Position numbers and translations under genes: made by a program | Assembly: GCA_028277395.1 (NCBI GenBank) | Contig: JANQGJ010000017.1 | Coordinates: forward strand, 1-64,000 | Reading direction: 5' to 3' | Length of the DNA stretch: 64,000 nucleotides | Source of the DNA: Bacteroidales bacterium | GTDB lineage: Bacteria > Bacteroidota > Bacteroidia > Bacteroidales > F082 | Shown here: positions 54,969 through 63,958 of the stretch, one piece after another | Layout of the letters: each line of letters starts with the position of its first letter | Numbering within the stretch: the stretch's first letter is position 1 | Notes under the pieces: model-generated | What the model saw: the letters and a program-made list of their open reading frames with translations, nothing else | Told to the model about the DNA's origin: nothing | The model's database searches: none

Positions 54969-56030
54969 TTATGCAGTGTAGCTGATGATAAGAATGGTAG
55001 CGTCATCGTTTATTCTTGAATATTTGTTTAATATATGTTCTGCATTCTTTTGAGGAGGATCACTCCAGGTTACGTCATCATGTCTCCACCTTGTAGTAAT
55101 CCCGTCTGAGTACATGCACAAAGAATCCCCGGGATTAAAATCAAATTCAAATACTCTGGGAGTGCGCATATTATGGCCCATAATTCCACCAAACGACAGA
55201 AGGTTCTTCTTTCCTTCCCGTGAAATTATAAAACTTTCAATATTACCAATTCCGGAAAACAGAAGTTTATTTGTTTCTGTATTTATTTTGGCAAGTCCTA
55301 ACGTAGTTCCACGTGTACCACGAAGTGAATTATGAACCTGTTTCATAAGATTATCCAGAGGTAGTTCGGAGTTTTGTAATATTTGCTCTTTAGCAATTGC
55401 AGAAGCTTTGTTCGCATCTGCTCCATGCCCAAGTCCGTCAATTACAGCTACTATGGTCAAATCGTGATTCACATGATTTACCAGGTATGCATCACCATTC
55501 AGACTTTCTCCGGGATGACATCTTGATGCCGCTCCCGAAATAAGATTTTTGTTTACACAAATCCTGTTTTTCGATGGAATCCATTTAAGTAAACGAATAC
55601 AATGGCTAAAATCACTTTTGTCTGAAAAAAAGTTTTGCGAAAATTCTGTTGATATTTCAGGATCTATTTCTATTTTATCCGAAAACCTGCTTATGGTACC
55701 AAGACCTATTCCCAAAGTTTTGGTATTGGAAATACCGTCTGTCAGTGATTTATGATAATCAATTATACCGTTTCCTGAATCACAACACCATATTTCGATA
55801 GCTTTATTATCACCACCATTTTCATACTGACTTATTACTATTTTGCCTTTACCGCCACCATGTTTAAGTACATTTGTTCCCAATTCGGATATTAAAATGG
55901 CAATTTCTCCGGATTTAACCTTGTCAAACCCCATTTTATTTGCCAGGTTAACTCCTTTCCTTCTGCATATTCCGATATCCGATTCATTATCGATAGGAAA
56001 ACTTATTACATGATTTCGTATTACCTCCAT
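54969..56030 (-). CDS. RsbT-like ATPase fused to a PP2C/SpoIIE-type phosphatase
   Basis: A 353-residue fusion. Residues ~1-135 are an RsbT/RsbW-like HATPase ([38 protein letters not shown]). Residues ~165-350 are an RsbX/SpoIIE phosphatase ([27 protein letters not shown] with metal-binding Asp, [26 protein letters not shown]). In stressosome systems RsbX-type phosphatases dephosphorylate RsbS and RsbR and reset the complex. Its ATG overlaps the rsbT-like gene by 10 bp, so the two are coupled. Confidence 0.88.
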   Translation of the reverse strand: MEVIRNHVISFPIDNESDIGICRRKGVNLANKMGFDKVKSGEIAILISELGTNVLKHGGGKGKIVISQYENGGDNKAIEIWCCDSGNGIIDYHKSLTDGISNTKTLGIGLGTISRFSDKIEIDPEISTEFSQNFFSDKSDFSHCIRLLKWIPSKNRICVNKNLISGAASRCHPGESLNGDAYLVNHVNHDLTIVAVIDGLGHGADANKASAIAKEQILQNSELPLDNLMKQVHNSLRGTRGTTLGLAKINTETNKLLFSGIGNIESFIISREGKKNLLSFGGIMGHNMRTPRVFEFDFNPGDSLCMYSDGITTRWRHDDVTWSDPPQKNAEHILNKYSRINDDATILIISYTA

Positions 56031-56446
56031 TTCATAACTCTTACCGTGGTTCCTATATTCTTTTCAGATTTAATTTCAAAACGATCAACAAGTCTTTTTG
56101 CTCCCGGCAATCCATAGCCCATTCCCATTCCTGATGTATATCCGTCGCTCATAGCAAGATCAAGGTCTTCAATTCCCGATCCTTCATCAGCACATGTAAT
56201 TATCAGTGCATTTTTATCATCAACAACACCGGTTTCAACAAGGACTTCTCCTCCACCTCCATAGTTATACATGTTCCTGAGCAATTCACTAACTGCAGTA
56301 GTTACCCTGGTTTGATCAATAATACCCATGTTCATTTCTTTTGCATGAACCCGTATTAATTGCCTTACCTGAACAATATCATGCTCAGTTTTTATGATAT
56401 ATTTTCCAAGCTCTGTCCAATTGCTGTCTGTTGTTAGCTGCAACAT
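56021..56446 (-). CDS. rsbT: RsbT-like serine/threonine kinase (anti-sigma regulatory type)
   Basis: A 141-residue GHKL-fold kinase of the RsbT family, which phosphorylates RsbR and RsbS in stressosomes and is released to activate a partner. Visible motifs are the N box TTAVSELLRNMYNYGGGG, G1 DEGSGIEDLD and G2 GMGMGYGLPGAKRLVD. It follows the RsbS-like gene by 12 bp and precedes the RsbT-phosphatase fusion, the usual S-T-X order. Confidence 0.9.
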   Translation of the reverse strand: MLQLTTDSNWTELGKYIIKTEHDIVQVRQLIRVHAKEMNMGIIDQTRVTTAVSELLRNMYNYGGGGEVLVETGVVDDKNALIITCADEGSGIEDLDLAMSDGYTSGMGMGYGLPGAKRLVDRFEIKSEKNIGTTVRVMKWR

Positions 56447-56458
56447 TTCTCTACTACT

Positions 56459-56857
56459 TTAGTAAAGTTTGTAATCATCGTCTTTTAGCCTCTTTTCGAG
56501 CATTTCCATGCCCTTTTCCATATTTAAGGCAGTATCAACTCCCGGCATTTCCAAACCAAGTTCTACTAGCGTAATTGCAACAGCGGGCTGCATACCAACA
56601 ATTACTACTGATGCATCCATTATGGAAGCCATGGTTGCCATTCCTGAAAGCATACGGCCTATGAACGAGTCTACCATCTCCAATACCGAAATATCGATTA
56701 GTACACCTTTTGCCCCTGTTTTCTCAATTTCTTCAAGTATTTGTGATTGTAACTGTATCGCCAGTTTATCATGCATATCCACCTGAATGGAAACTATCAG
56801 AAAGTTGCCAATTTTAATAATTGGAATTCTCTTTTCGTGTAAATCAATATTCATCAC
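56459..56857 (-). CDS. rsbS: RsbS-like STAS-domain stressosome protein
   Basis: A 132-residue single STAS domain. The phospho-acceptor serine lies in VLEMVDSFIGRML (about residue 63), matching RsbS Ser59. VGMQPAVAITLVELGLEMPG is the diagnostic RsbS strand. In known systems RsbS forms the stressosome core with RsbR and holds RsbT until phosphorylated. Its start overlaps the rsbR stop by 4 bp. Confidence 0.92.
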   Translation of the reverse strand: MMNIDLHEKRIPIIKIGNFLIVSIQVDMHDKLAIQLQSQILEEIEKTGAKGVLIDISVLEMVDSFIGRMLSGMATMASIMDASVVIVGMQPAVAITLVELGLEMPGVDTALNMEKGMEMLEKRLKDDDYKLY

Positions 56858-57543
56858 TCTTCATTTTCATCAGAGTCAGCAAACAGTGAATGTAGTTTTA
56901 CATTTTCTGATAGTTGGTTTTGTTTCATTGCATATATCATGGCATCCTGCAGTGTAGCTTTGGTATTTATTGATGATAAATCAATACCAAGGTGAACAAT
57001 TGTTTGAGCAATTGCAGGACTTATGCCCGATATGATACATTCTGTACCAAGTAAACGGGCTGCTGTTACCGTTTTTAACAGATGATTTGCTACCTGCGTA
57101 TCAACAGTTGGTACTCCTGTTATGTCCAAAATTGAGATTGTACAACCGGTTTCAACAATTTTTTCAAGCAGATTCTCCATCATTATTTGAGTTCGCTGAC
57201 TATCAAGTGTACCGATAACCGGAAGAATAAGTACATTGTCCCAAACTTTTGATACAGGACTTGAAAGTTCTAACAGATCAGACTGCTGCTGGAAAATGGT
57301 TTTTTGCTGTTCTTGTATTTTGGCCAGCTTCTCCTCCACTTCTTTTTGCATTTTCTTGCGCTGTTTTAATTCATCCGTAAGATCATCAATAAGAAGGTCG
57401 ATAGCGGCTTCAATACCACTCAGATCATCTTCAACTTCACTGTTTATTCGTGCATCAATATCACCGGCAGCAACAGATGCCAGTACATCTTCAATATAAT
57501 TGATACGCTCTTTCACTCTTTCAATTTTGTAATCTTCTTTCAT
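56854..57543 (-). CDS. rsbR: RsbR-like stressosome protein with HAMP-like N-terminus and STAS domain
   Basis: A 229-residue stressosome scaffold. The C-terminal STAS domain (~110-215) keeps both phosphorylatable threonines of RsbRA: VPTVDTQVANHL (Thr171-like) and PAIAQTIVHLGIDL (Thr205-like). Instead of the globin-fold sensor of Bacillus RsbR, the N-terminus is short and HAMP-like (LASVAAGDIDARINSEVEDD, ending at LSGIEAAIDLLIDDL), followed by a coiled coil (KKMQKEVEEKLAKIQEQQ). It could therefore relay a signal by coiled-coil rotation or contact with the STAS protein encoded just upstream. It is 2 bp from that gene. Confidence 0.9.
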   Translation of the reverse strand: MKEDYKIERVKERINYIEDVLASVAAGDIDARINSEVEDDLSGIEAAIDLLIDDLTDELKQRKKMQKEVEEKLAKIQEQQKTIFQQQSDLLELSSPVSKVWDNVLILPVIGTLDSQRTQIMMENLLEKIVETGCTISILDITGVPTVDTQVANHLLKTVTAARLLGTECIISGISPAIAQTIVHLGIDLSSINTKATLQDAMIYAMKQNQLSENVKLHSLFADSDENEE

Positions 57544-57545
57544 AA

Positions 57546-57911
57546 TTATTTTCTCCTTTTCTTTATCCAGGTAATAGCATCATCCATTTTTTTTACAAAG
57601 TTTGCTTCTGCTTTCAGGCTTCCAAGTTTCATTAAAACTTTAGCTATCATTCTCTGTGCCGAAGAAGCTCCTACGTATGCAACATCTGTAATCTTTGCCT
57701 CATCCAATATTTTATTCGCAACTGCGCGGGTTTCACGATTTTCCATCTTTCCCGCATTTTCTAAATCTACAATTAGCTGTCGGTATGGTTTTCCTGCCAA
57801 TAACTTTTTGTAGTATGTTCCTGACTCCTCTGCTTCTTCAGTTGTAAAATCTCCAATAATCGTTTGAATAAGCAGTTGATGATCTTCATCATAAATAATT
57901 GTGTGTTTCAT
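57546..57911 (-). CDS. STAS/SpoIIAA-like protein, first gene of the stressosome operon
   Basis: A 121-residue cytosolic protein with the SpoIIAA-like (lipid-binding STAS/SEC14 type) pattern: MKHTIIYDEDHQLLIQTIIG, LIVDLENAGKM at the site of the usual STAS phospho-loop, and VAYVGASSAQRMIAKVLMKLG. The expected phospho-Ser/Thr position is not obvious. It is 2 bp ahead of rsbR and presumably co-transcribed with all five genes downstream, so it may be an extra input or scaffold subunit. Confidence 0.75.
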   Translation of the reverse strand: MKHTIIYDEDHQLLIQTIIGDFTTEEAEESGTYYKKLLAGKPYRQLIVDLENAGKMENRETRAVANKILDEAKITDVAYVGASSAQRMIAKVLMKLGSLKAEANFVKKMDDAITWIKKRRK

Positions 57912-58162
57912 TAAGCTGTGGTTTTGTTGTTGTTTTGTGAAGGATTTGTATTATCCAATTGCTAAAGTAAGAAAAAACCTGAATACTATCGTCTTCGCTT
58001 TTCTTTCATTGTTAAAACGTATAAAATCAATTTTACAATATGCAGATAATAAAAATATGAAGGCAAACAATAAAAAAACGACTACGTTTCACTCTTATCA
58101 ATTGTTTCACGGCCTGTTAACCTATAATTTTATTGCTATAAAATGTTTATAAAACAGCTAAT

Positions 58163-58555
58163 ATGTCCTATTTCAAAATTCTGCCATTTCTGGGAATTAT
58201 ATCCTGTCTTCTAATATCATCATGTAAATTTAATATAACAACTGCCCATATTGAAAACATTCAAACATGTGTTGAAGTTTCATGGGATCAGTGTACTAAT
58301 AACACATCCGTTTTTAGTACAACTGATCCGGTTATTTATGCCTGTTGTAAGTTAAAAAAAGCACCTGAAAATACCGAGGTGACATTCATATGGAAATACG
58401 CTGAAAATGAGCCTGTTGTAATTGATAAAGTGGCTCTAAATTCATATGATATGGGAATCAATCTCAATCTATCCAGTAATCTCAGTATGCCATATAACGG
58501 TTGGCCTACAGGCAAATACGAAATTTAGATAGTAATTTCAGGAGATAAACAGGCT
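58163..58555 (+). pseudogene. lipoprotein gene truncated by a nonsense codon
   Basis: From ATG 58163 a lipoprotein signal (FLGIISCLLISSC) and 121 codons lead to GWPTGKYEI and TAG at 58526. The same frame continues with IVISGDKQA before another TAG at 58553. I recall a Bacteroidota family with the tail NGWPxGxYEVxIxI; the stop sits where Glu/Val is expected (GAG to TAG). About 15-25 C-terminal residues are lost. It may still be translated as a shortened product. It opens a stretch of broken frames that runs to 59620. Confidence 0.6.
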
Positions 58556-58670
58556 TAGAGAAATCAAAAAAGAAAAATCCATTGCCTACCGAAAAATACC
58601 TGCCAGTGTTTCCGGGAACTACAAGGGACAATATCTGGCTGCCTTTGATGAAAATGTTAAATTATCGCGG

Positions 58671-59231
58671 TTGTACAAACTGGAACAATTTATAAAGAGT
58701 AACAAACTATTATTGCAGGAGTTTGACAGATACTGGGCATTTATCGAATCTAAAAGCAGTTCCATTGATTGTTTGAATGACAAAATTATGAGACTAAAAA
58801 TGGATAAAAATTCCATTAAGGGGAATAAAATTACCATTTGGGGAACAGGTTTATTTGATTGGGATGGAGAAGAATATCTTAACCGGATAAAAGAAGCCGG
58901 AGAGGATCTTAAAAATGACTATATCTATTGTGAAGATTTTATTAAAATCCTGCAAATTGCCATTAATCAGGCAATAACGAGCTATTCAACCATTGAGAGT
59001 AAAGTGAAAAATTCAGGTGCAGATAAAACACAAATCGATGCCCAGTTGAGTTATAACCTTGAAAACGGAGAATATTTCGAAACAGAATCATCAGTATTAT
59101 CTGAATGTTACTCTCAGTTTTGTGAGAATAATACCTATCCTTCCGAAGTTATCGTAATAAGCCCCAATGTTGTTCCTGGAGTAGAAGAGCAGGATGGTAC
59201 AATGATGCTCAAACTCTGCAAAGCGGTATAA
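58671..59231 (+). CDS. protein of unknown function in a decaying locus (possibly truncated)
   Basis: A 186-residue open frame, largely helical (LEQFIKSNKLLLQEFDRYWA, EYLNRIKEAGEDLKNDYIYC, IAINQAITSYSTIESKV). No ATG is available: TTG 58671 is the first usable codon, but coding-like sequence extends upstream in frame to about 58540 (SIAYRKIPASVSG) without a start. The 5' end has therefore probably been lost or shifted out of frame from the preceding lipoprotein gene. No family is recognised. Confidence 0.45.
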   Translation: MYKLEQFIKSNKLLLQEFDRYWAFIESKSSSIDCLNDKIMRLKMDKNSIKGNKITIWGTGLFDWDGEEYLNRIKEAGEDLKNDYIYCEDFIKILQIAINQAITSYSTIESKVKNSGADKTQIDAQLSYNLENGEYFETESSVLSECYSQFCENNTYPSEVIVISPNVVPGVEEQDGTMMLKLCKAV

Positions 59232-59314
59232 CCAATAATATGGAATCGGGTTATATACCAATGGGCATATCATTTACCGGTTAAGGCAAGTTATACGTAA
59301 TATATATTATGTAG

Positions 59315-59620
59315 CAACTTTCAACAACCTGTTGGCAGTTAACAGAATCGGAACCTGACCTGACATCTGTTTCAATTAATATACAACCATGGACAGATCA
59401 AAAATATATACCGGTGGGGATCACGGTTTTTGGAGGAATGTATTATACCTTGCTGGTTCAAATACCGGACTCAGAGCAGATAAACTGAACAATTGAAGGG
59501 TATAAAGACAATGTTAGCGCAATTCAGCAGGGAATTAACAATAATATAAATTCAGGACTTGTTCCTTTTGGATACTTAAAAGAAAATGGAATAGTTAATG
59601 TTCTTTACATCGGTTTGTAA
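59315..59620 (+). pseudogene. third fragment of the decaying locus, with internal stop
   Basis: After a stop at 59312, one + frame is coding-like for 101 codons: INIQPWTDQKYIPVGITVF, GGMYYTLLVQIPDSEQIN, TGA at 59486-59488, then TIEGYKDNVSAIQQGINNN and GLVPFGYLKENGIVNVLYIG, ending TAA at 59618. The amino-acid pattern (Gly-aromatic strands, amphipathic helix) supports former coding. No start codon precedes it. The 59232-59314 gap encodes only GYIPMGISFTG in passing. It is likely the 3' part of the same ancestral gene as 58671-59231. Confidence 0.45.
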
Positions 59621-59624
59621 CTGA

Positions 59625-60164
59625 CTATATCTCTGAAATATATTTCAGTCTGGATAGTCCCTTATTCCAGTCATCTCCCATCATATCATCCATGTTCATA
59701 AAAAGTGACATAATGTTAAACGGATATGGCATTTCACTTTTAAAACCCCATGTTGCAATAATTTTATTCTCAGACTTTTCCTCAAGTTTAACATATCCAA
59801 CAGCCTCACTTTCATAAGGATCATAAAACTTCAGTTCCGTTTCGATATATAAAGGAGGATCTAATTTTGAGATGGTCTGACTTCCTGTACCAACACCGTC
59901 AACATCACTTTCCCAGCTCTGCATTGCTCCAACAGTTCCATCAACTCCCGAGCTGGTTTTTTTCATATTTGGGTCTTTGTCGTTCCACGGACTCCATGCG
60001 TCCATATCACCCAGACTATTAACATTATCCCAAACAACATCAATTGGTGCATTAATGGTGATTGATTTTTCATAAACAACGTCTTTTGGTACAAACAGGG
60101 CAATAATCATTATTAACGCAACTATTGATACCAATACAATCAGAATATACTTTAGTACTTTCAT
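59625..60164 (-). CDS. SRPBCC-family protein (polyketide cyclase/START-like) with N-terminal membrane helix
   Basis: A 179-residue protein: one N-terminal membrane helix (YILIVLVSIVALIMIIALFV), then a START-like fold (SITINAPIDVVWDNVNSLGD, WSPWNDKDPNMK, GTVGAMQSWESD). SRPBCC proteins bind hydrophobic ligands in a helix-grip cavity; no specific ligand is known for this anchored type. It converges with the decaying locus, 5 bp from its end. Confidence 0.8.
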   Translation of the reverse strand: MKVLKYILIVLVSIVALIMIIALFVPKDVVYEKSITINAPIDVVWDNVNSLGDMDAWSPWNDKDPNMKKTSSGVDGTVGAMQSWESDVDGVGTGSQTISKLDPPLYIETELKFYDPYESEAVGYVKLEEKSENKIIATWGFKSEMPYPFNIMSLFMNMDDMMGDDWNKGLSRLKYISEI

Positions 60165-60330
60165 CTGTCAGTTTTTTTGTTATTAATTGAAAATTACAAC
60201 TGAGGTAAAATTAGTAATAATAATTCTATTACATGAAGTTCAGCAAATCATATTAAACAAAAGTCTCTTTGGTAAAGAATTTAATTTATTCAGATTTCTA
60301 CATGTGCAACATAAAAAGATTCAAAATAAA

Positions 60331-60363
60331 AAACCGATTGACGGTTATCCATCAATCGGTTTT
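60331..60363 (-). terminator. Rho-independent terminator, leftward
   Basis: AAACCGATTGA (60331-60341) pairs perfectly with TCAATCGGTTT (60352-60363 region) around a 10-nt loop. On - a T-rich tract follows. It terminates the lipoprotein gene that ends at 60427. Confidence 0.75.
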
Positions 60364-60426
60364 AGTAATAATATTTTTTCTGTTAATAACCTTTAACGGT
60401 TATTCAGTATTACTTAATTGGTATAA

Positions 60427-61305
60427 TTATTCAGTAATCGGGGCTGCAACCACAACATCAAGGTTTACATAGTCACCTCTTGAGTTTAGCTCGTTGATTT
60501 TAATCAATCCCAACATGTTTTCTACAGTTTTAAACATTATAACATCACCTGCTTCCAGATTATTAATGTCTGACAATTCACCGGTAAAGTCAGGAAAATC
60601 GAATTCTGTTTCTATAGCATCAAAATCTTCTGCTGTGATATCTGTTTCCTGGAAAAGAGTAGCATTTTTGGTTTCCCAATTTTGAATATCATAAACGGTA
60701 TTTGCATCAGCATCAGCCGGAGAAGCTATTGTTGCAGCATTCTGAACACCCTTATAAAACAAAAAGTCGATCATTGACTGATTATTAGCTGCATCTGCAA
60801 TATTATAAACGGTGTTAGTTTGTGAAGCATAAAAACTACCAAAATCATCATTGTGTGAACCCATATTGATATCAGTATGTTTTACAACATTTGTATAAAT
60901 CATCTCATAAGTCAGGGTTAAACTCTTTTCAGCAGTCTGTCCTGCTTTATCGGTTAGCAGAAAGGCAATGTTTTCAACAACTCCGTTCTCCAATGCATTA
61001 AATTCAAAGTCGATATTAAATGTATTTTCATCAATTGTGAATGTTGTATCAATAAATGCTGTACCGTCAACTGTTCTTGTTAATCGCAATGTTGATAGCT
61101 TTTCGTTTGTTTCTGTGTTGGAAGTAGCTAAAATTCCCACTTTAAATAATGTATTTACAGGAATAGTAGCATCAGTGTCAACATAACCTTCTCCACCAAT
61201 AAAATTAAGGTTTGGGGGGCCAACAGGATCATCATCTTTTTTACATGATGACATAATTGTTACAACAGCTAAAGCTGCAATTAAAAAAACAGATAATTTT
61301 CTCAT
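60427..61305 (-). CDS. lipoprotein of unknown function (292 aa)
   Basis: A 292-residue lipoprotein with signal MRKLSVFLIAALAVVTIMSS and lipobox Cys followed by KKDDDP, an Asp/Lys-rich stretch that in Bacteroidota often acts as a surface-export signal. The body looks like two beta-sandwich parts: an Ig-like half (LSTLRLTRTVDGTAFIDTTF, to about 140) and a second half with FYASQTNTVYNIADAANNQ and VIMFKTVENMLGLIKINEL. No family name can be given. It is monocistronic with its own terminator. Confidence 0.65.
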   Translation of the reverse strand: MRKLSVFLIAALAVVTIMSSCKKDDDPVGPPNLNFIGGEGYVDTDATIPVNTLFKVGILATSNTETNEKLSTLRLTRTVDGTAFIDTTFTIDENTFNIDFEFNALENGVVENIAFLLTDKAGQTAEKSLTLTYEMIYTNVVKHTDINMGSHNDDFGSFYASQTNTVYNIADAANNQSMIDFLFYKGVQNAATIASPADADANTVYDIQNWETKNATLFQETDITAEDFDAIETEFDFPDFTGELSDINNLEAGDVIMFKTVENMLGLIKINELNSRGDYVNLDVVVAAPITE

Positions 61306-61425
61306 TTGATAATGTTTTTAGTTAATTTGATAATTATTCTTTTTGATAATGGGCTTACACAAGCAAATATTATGCCAATAAGACTATGTTATTGTTATTT
61401 TGGATAATTAAAACGTAAATCATGA

Positions 61426-61944
61426 TTAATATACCATTACCCTCACTTTGGGTACTTCGCCTTCGGGAACTCTAATGTGGTATGATTCGCTTTTGGTAGA
61501 ACCGGATACAAACTCAGCACCAATTATTACTGATTTTGTATAATGGTTTTCCGGATCTTCATCTTTTGCAACCGGAGGACATTTTTTACAGCTGTATGGT
61601 ACTTTTATGTACTTAGGGTTTAGATAAAAATGAGCACTGGTTGATGAAAACGCCTTTCCGTTTGCATTTGTAAACTGAAAATATGCCAGGGCATTCTGAG
61701 GATTGTCTTCAAATGTTTCGGTTGCATAATCAAATAATTTCAGATAGTCAGATGACTGGTTGGTTACTGTTGCTGTTATCCTGTATAAGTCACTCCCTTT
61801 CTTTGTATCTTTTTTTACAGCAGTGTATCCTACCAACATTCCGTGTATTTGCACATTATTACCATTTGTTAATTCTGTAAAACTTTGAGAATAAAGGTTT
61901 ATTGCAATAATATTTATGATTATTATGGTTAGTATTCTGTTCAT
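61426..61944 (-). CDS. exported protein of unknown function (172 aa)
   Basis: A 172-residue protein. ATG 61944 starts at a signal peptide (MNRILTIIIINIIAINLYSQ); the open frame extends upstream to 62019 but that adds a stretch overlapping the preceding gene. The mature part is beta-rich (YRITATVTNQSSDYLKLFDY, AYFQFTNANGKAFSS) and contains SCKKCPP, a possible disulfide or metal site. It begins 5 bp after the methyltransferase gene, so the two share an operon. Function not recognised. Confidence 0.6.
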   Translation of the reverse strand: MNRILTIIIINIIAINLYSQSFTELTNGNNVQIHGMLVGYTAVKKDTKKGSDLYRITATVTNQSSDYLKLFDYATETFEDNPQNALAYFQFTNANGKAFSSTSAHFYLNPKYIKVPYSCKKCPPVAKDEDPENHYTKSVIIGAEFVSGSTKSESYHIRVPEGEVPKVRVMVY

Positions 61945-61948
61945 AGAT

Positions 61949-62581
61949 TTAGTTTCTTTTATAAAGTGTGTAAATATATTCCCTGGTATCGCCGGAAGGC
62001 ATAATATATGTGTGATCAAATGCTTCTATTAATTTGAATTCATCTCCCAAACAACTGCTAATTGCCTTTTCATTGTACCTTACAACAGGTAAACCACTAC
62101 ATTTGGTTGCTCCGTTTAAATTGAAAACAGCAATTATCACATATCCGCCTTTTTTAACCAGTTTATCAATTAATTTAAAATATGTTTCCTGCTCATGTTT
62201 TTCGGTAAAAAAATGCAATACTGCTCTGTCGTGCCATAGATCAATCTGCCCCAAGTCATTAAGCTTCTGAGGGTTGGTAAGATCATCAACAACCCAATTA
62301 ATGCTTTTACTTTTATTTTCACCAAGTCTGATTTTAAGTTTGTCCAACGATTCGTGGCTTATATCGTTGGCAATTATATTATTATAACCTTGTTCAACCA
62401 ATTCGTCTACAAGTGTTGTTGCCCCGGCGCCAACATTTAACAATAAGGCATCTTTACCGATTCCAGATTTTTTTATTAACTCAATTGAAGGCTGTGGTTT
62501 TTCTTCATACCAACCAAGACTTTCAACTTCTTTTTTCAGATAAACTTTATTCCAGTGCGTTTTAGGATCACTTTTTCTCAC
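61949..62581 (-). CDS. class I SAM-dependent methyltransferase
   Basis: A 210-residue methyltransferase. It opens THWNKVYLKKEVESLGWYEE, then motif I ALLLNVGAGATTLVDEL (about 47-63), ANDISHESLDKLK, and LWHDRAVLHFFTE (about 112-124), a pattern common in small thiol/halide-type or tellurite-resistance-like methyltransferases. The start is GTG 62581; no ATG is available in frame. The substrate is unknown. It is followed 5 bp later by the small exported protein gene. Confidence 0.82.
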   Translation of the reverse strand: MRKSDPKTHWNKVYLKKEVESLGWYEEKPQPSIELIKKSGIGKDALLLNVGAGATTLVDELVEQGYNNIIANDISHESLDKLKIRLGENKSKSINWVVDDLTNPQKLNDLGQIDLWHDRAVLHFFTEKHEQETYFKLIDKLVKKGGYVIIAVFNLNGATKCSGLPVVRYNEKAISSCLGDEFKLIEAFDHTYIMPSGDTREYIYTLYKRN

Positions 62582-62762
62582 AATGATATATTTAGAATTT
62601 CTAAAGCGATAAAATTACGGCTATATTACTTTGGGTTTGTATTTCATATCAAACTGTTTCGCAAACAAAGTTAGCTAAAGTGATAAAATGGAAAAATAAG
62701 AATCCATAAAGTAATCAGACAAATGCCTTAAAAACAGAGTTCAGGGATAATAAATCAATTTT

Positions 62763-63875
62763 CTAGTCCAGCAATTCCGCCAGCTTATCCTGCAGGTCCT
62801 GTCCTCTAAGATTTTTTTCAATAATGATTCCCTGGGGATTTATTAGAACATTTTGAGGAATACTTTGAATACCGTATAATTTTCCTGCTTCGCAGTTCCA
62901 GTATTTTAAGTCTGATACATGTGCCCATGTTAATCCGTCAGCTTCAATAGCTTCAACCCACTTATCATGATCTTTATCAAATGATACTCCAACAACGTCA
63001 AATCCTTTATCATGATAATTATTATATGCCAGAACAACATTCGGGTTTTCTGCCCTGCATGGTGTACACCATGATGCCCAAAAATCAACCAGAACGTAAT
63101 TATCATTCAGTAATGATGAAAGTGGTACAGGTGTTCCTTCAGGTGAGTTCAATGTAAAGTCGATATATGGCTGACCCACTGCCGATTTTTTAAGAGTATT
63201 AACATAATCTTCAAGATCAATTACATAAGTACTGGCAGCTATTGATTCATCAAAATTATTTACAATGGTATCAAGCTGATCAAGCTCATATCTATACGAA
63301 TTACTTAGGATCAAAAATGCAGATACAACATTGGCATTATTTTTAAGAGCATAATCAACAAGATATTCAGATTTCATTCTGTCAACTTCCATATAATCCT
63401 CTTCAATCTCTGCCATAAGTGCCGTGTCATTATTACTTCGTGCTTCTCCGTATTGCGAACCCAATAATGATGCCCGCTGATCAAATGCACTTACCGAGTC
63501 ATTATAAGCCAGAAATGTTTCATGTGCAATGGATCCGGATACCAGAGGTTTATCAATACTGTTTATATCAGCGTTTATCAGTATTTCGCCTGCTTCCACA
63601 AATACAGGAATGTAACTACGTGTATCTTTGATTCTTAAATAGAAAAACTCAGGAAGATCTATATGACCGGAAATTATCCCTTCTCCGTTTACCAGTGTAA
63701 CGGAATCATAATTTACCATTTCACCTGCTTCACGTTTACTTAAATAAATGGTTTCATCATTTCCATTTGCTATTTTAAGGGTTATCAAAAAATTATTTTC
63801 TGATTTCTTATCACACGATGTTGTAATACCAAAAGCAATTGATATTAACAACAACATTACCAGTACTTTGCGCAT
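62763..63875 (-). CDS. TlpA-family thioredoxin-like lipoprotein with DUF4369-like N-terminal domain
   Basis: A 370-residue envelope protein. The lipoprotein signal MRKVLVMLLLISIAFGITTS is followed by CDKKSENN. A DUF4369-like beta domain (~30-120) and a helical linker precede the AhpC/TSA-type thioredoxin fold (~235-370) with the active site VDFWASWCTPCRAENPN (CxxC near residue 270) and the cis-Pro loop SIPQNVLINPQG. Such proteins reduce or shuffle disulfides in the periplasm. It has its own promoter. Confidence 0.9.
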   Translation of the reverse strand: MRKVLVMLLLISIAFGITTSCDKKSENNFLITLKIANGNDETIYLSKREAGEMVNYDSVTLVNGEGIISGHIDLPEFFYLRIKDTRSYIPVFVEAGEILINADINSIDKPLVSGSIAHETFLAYNDSVSAFDQRASLLGSQYGEARSNNDTALMAEIEEDYMEVDRMKSEYLVDYALKNNANVVSAFLILSNSYRYELDQLDTIVNNFDESIAASTYVIDLEDYVNTLKKSAVGQPYIDFTLNSPEGTPVPLSSLLNDNYVLVDFWASWCTPCRAENPNVVLAYNNYHDKGFDVVGVSFDKDHDKWVEAIEADGLTWAHVSDLKYWNCEAGKLYGIQSIPQNVLINPQGIIIEKNLRGQDLQDKLAELLD

Positions 63876-63897
63876 TATTCTTGTTTTTGGTTTGATG

Positions 63898-63905
63898 CAA
63901 AGTTA
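63898..63905 (-). promoter_or_regulatory. -7 element of the TlpA-like gene (TAACTTTG)
   Basis: Exact TAnnTTTG read on -, 22 bp before ATG 63875. Confidence 0.5.
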
Positions 63906-63958
63906 ACAATCAGATAACAGCTTATTATAATTTTAACATTTTTTTACAGGTAATATAC

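Noticed and set aside
60187-60472. Two plus-strand frames of 67-69 codons
   Set aside because: They cross a strong minus-strand terminator and the end of the lipoprotein gene, and their composition is not protein-like.
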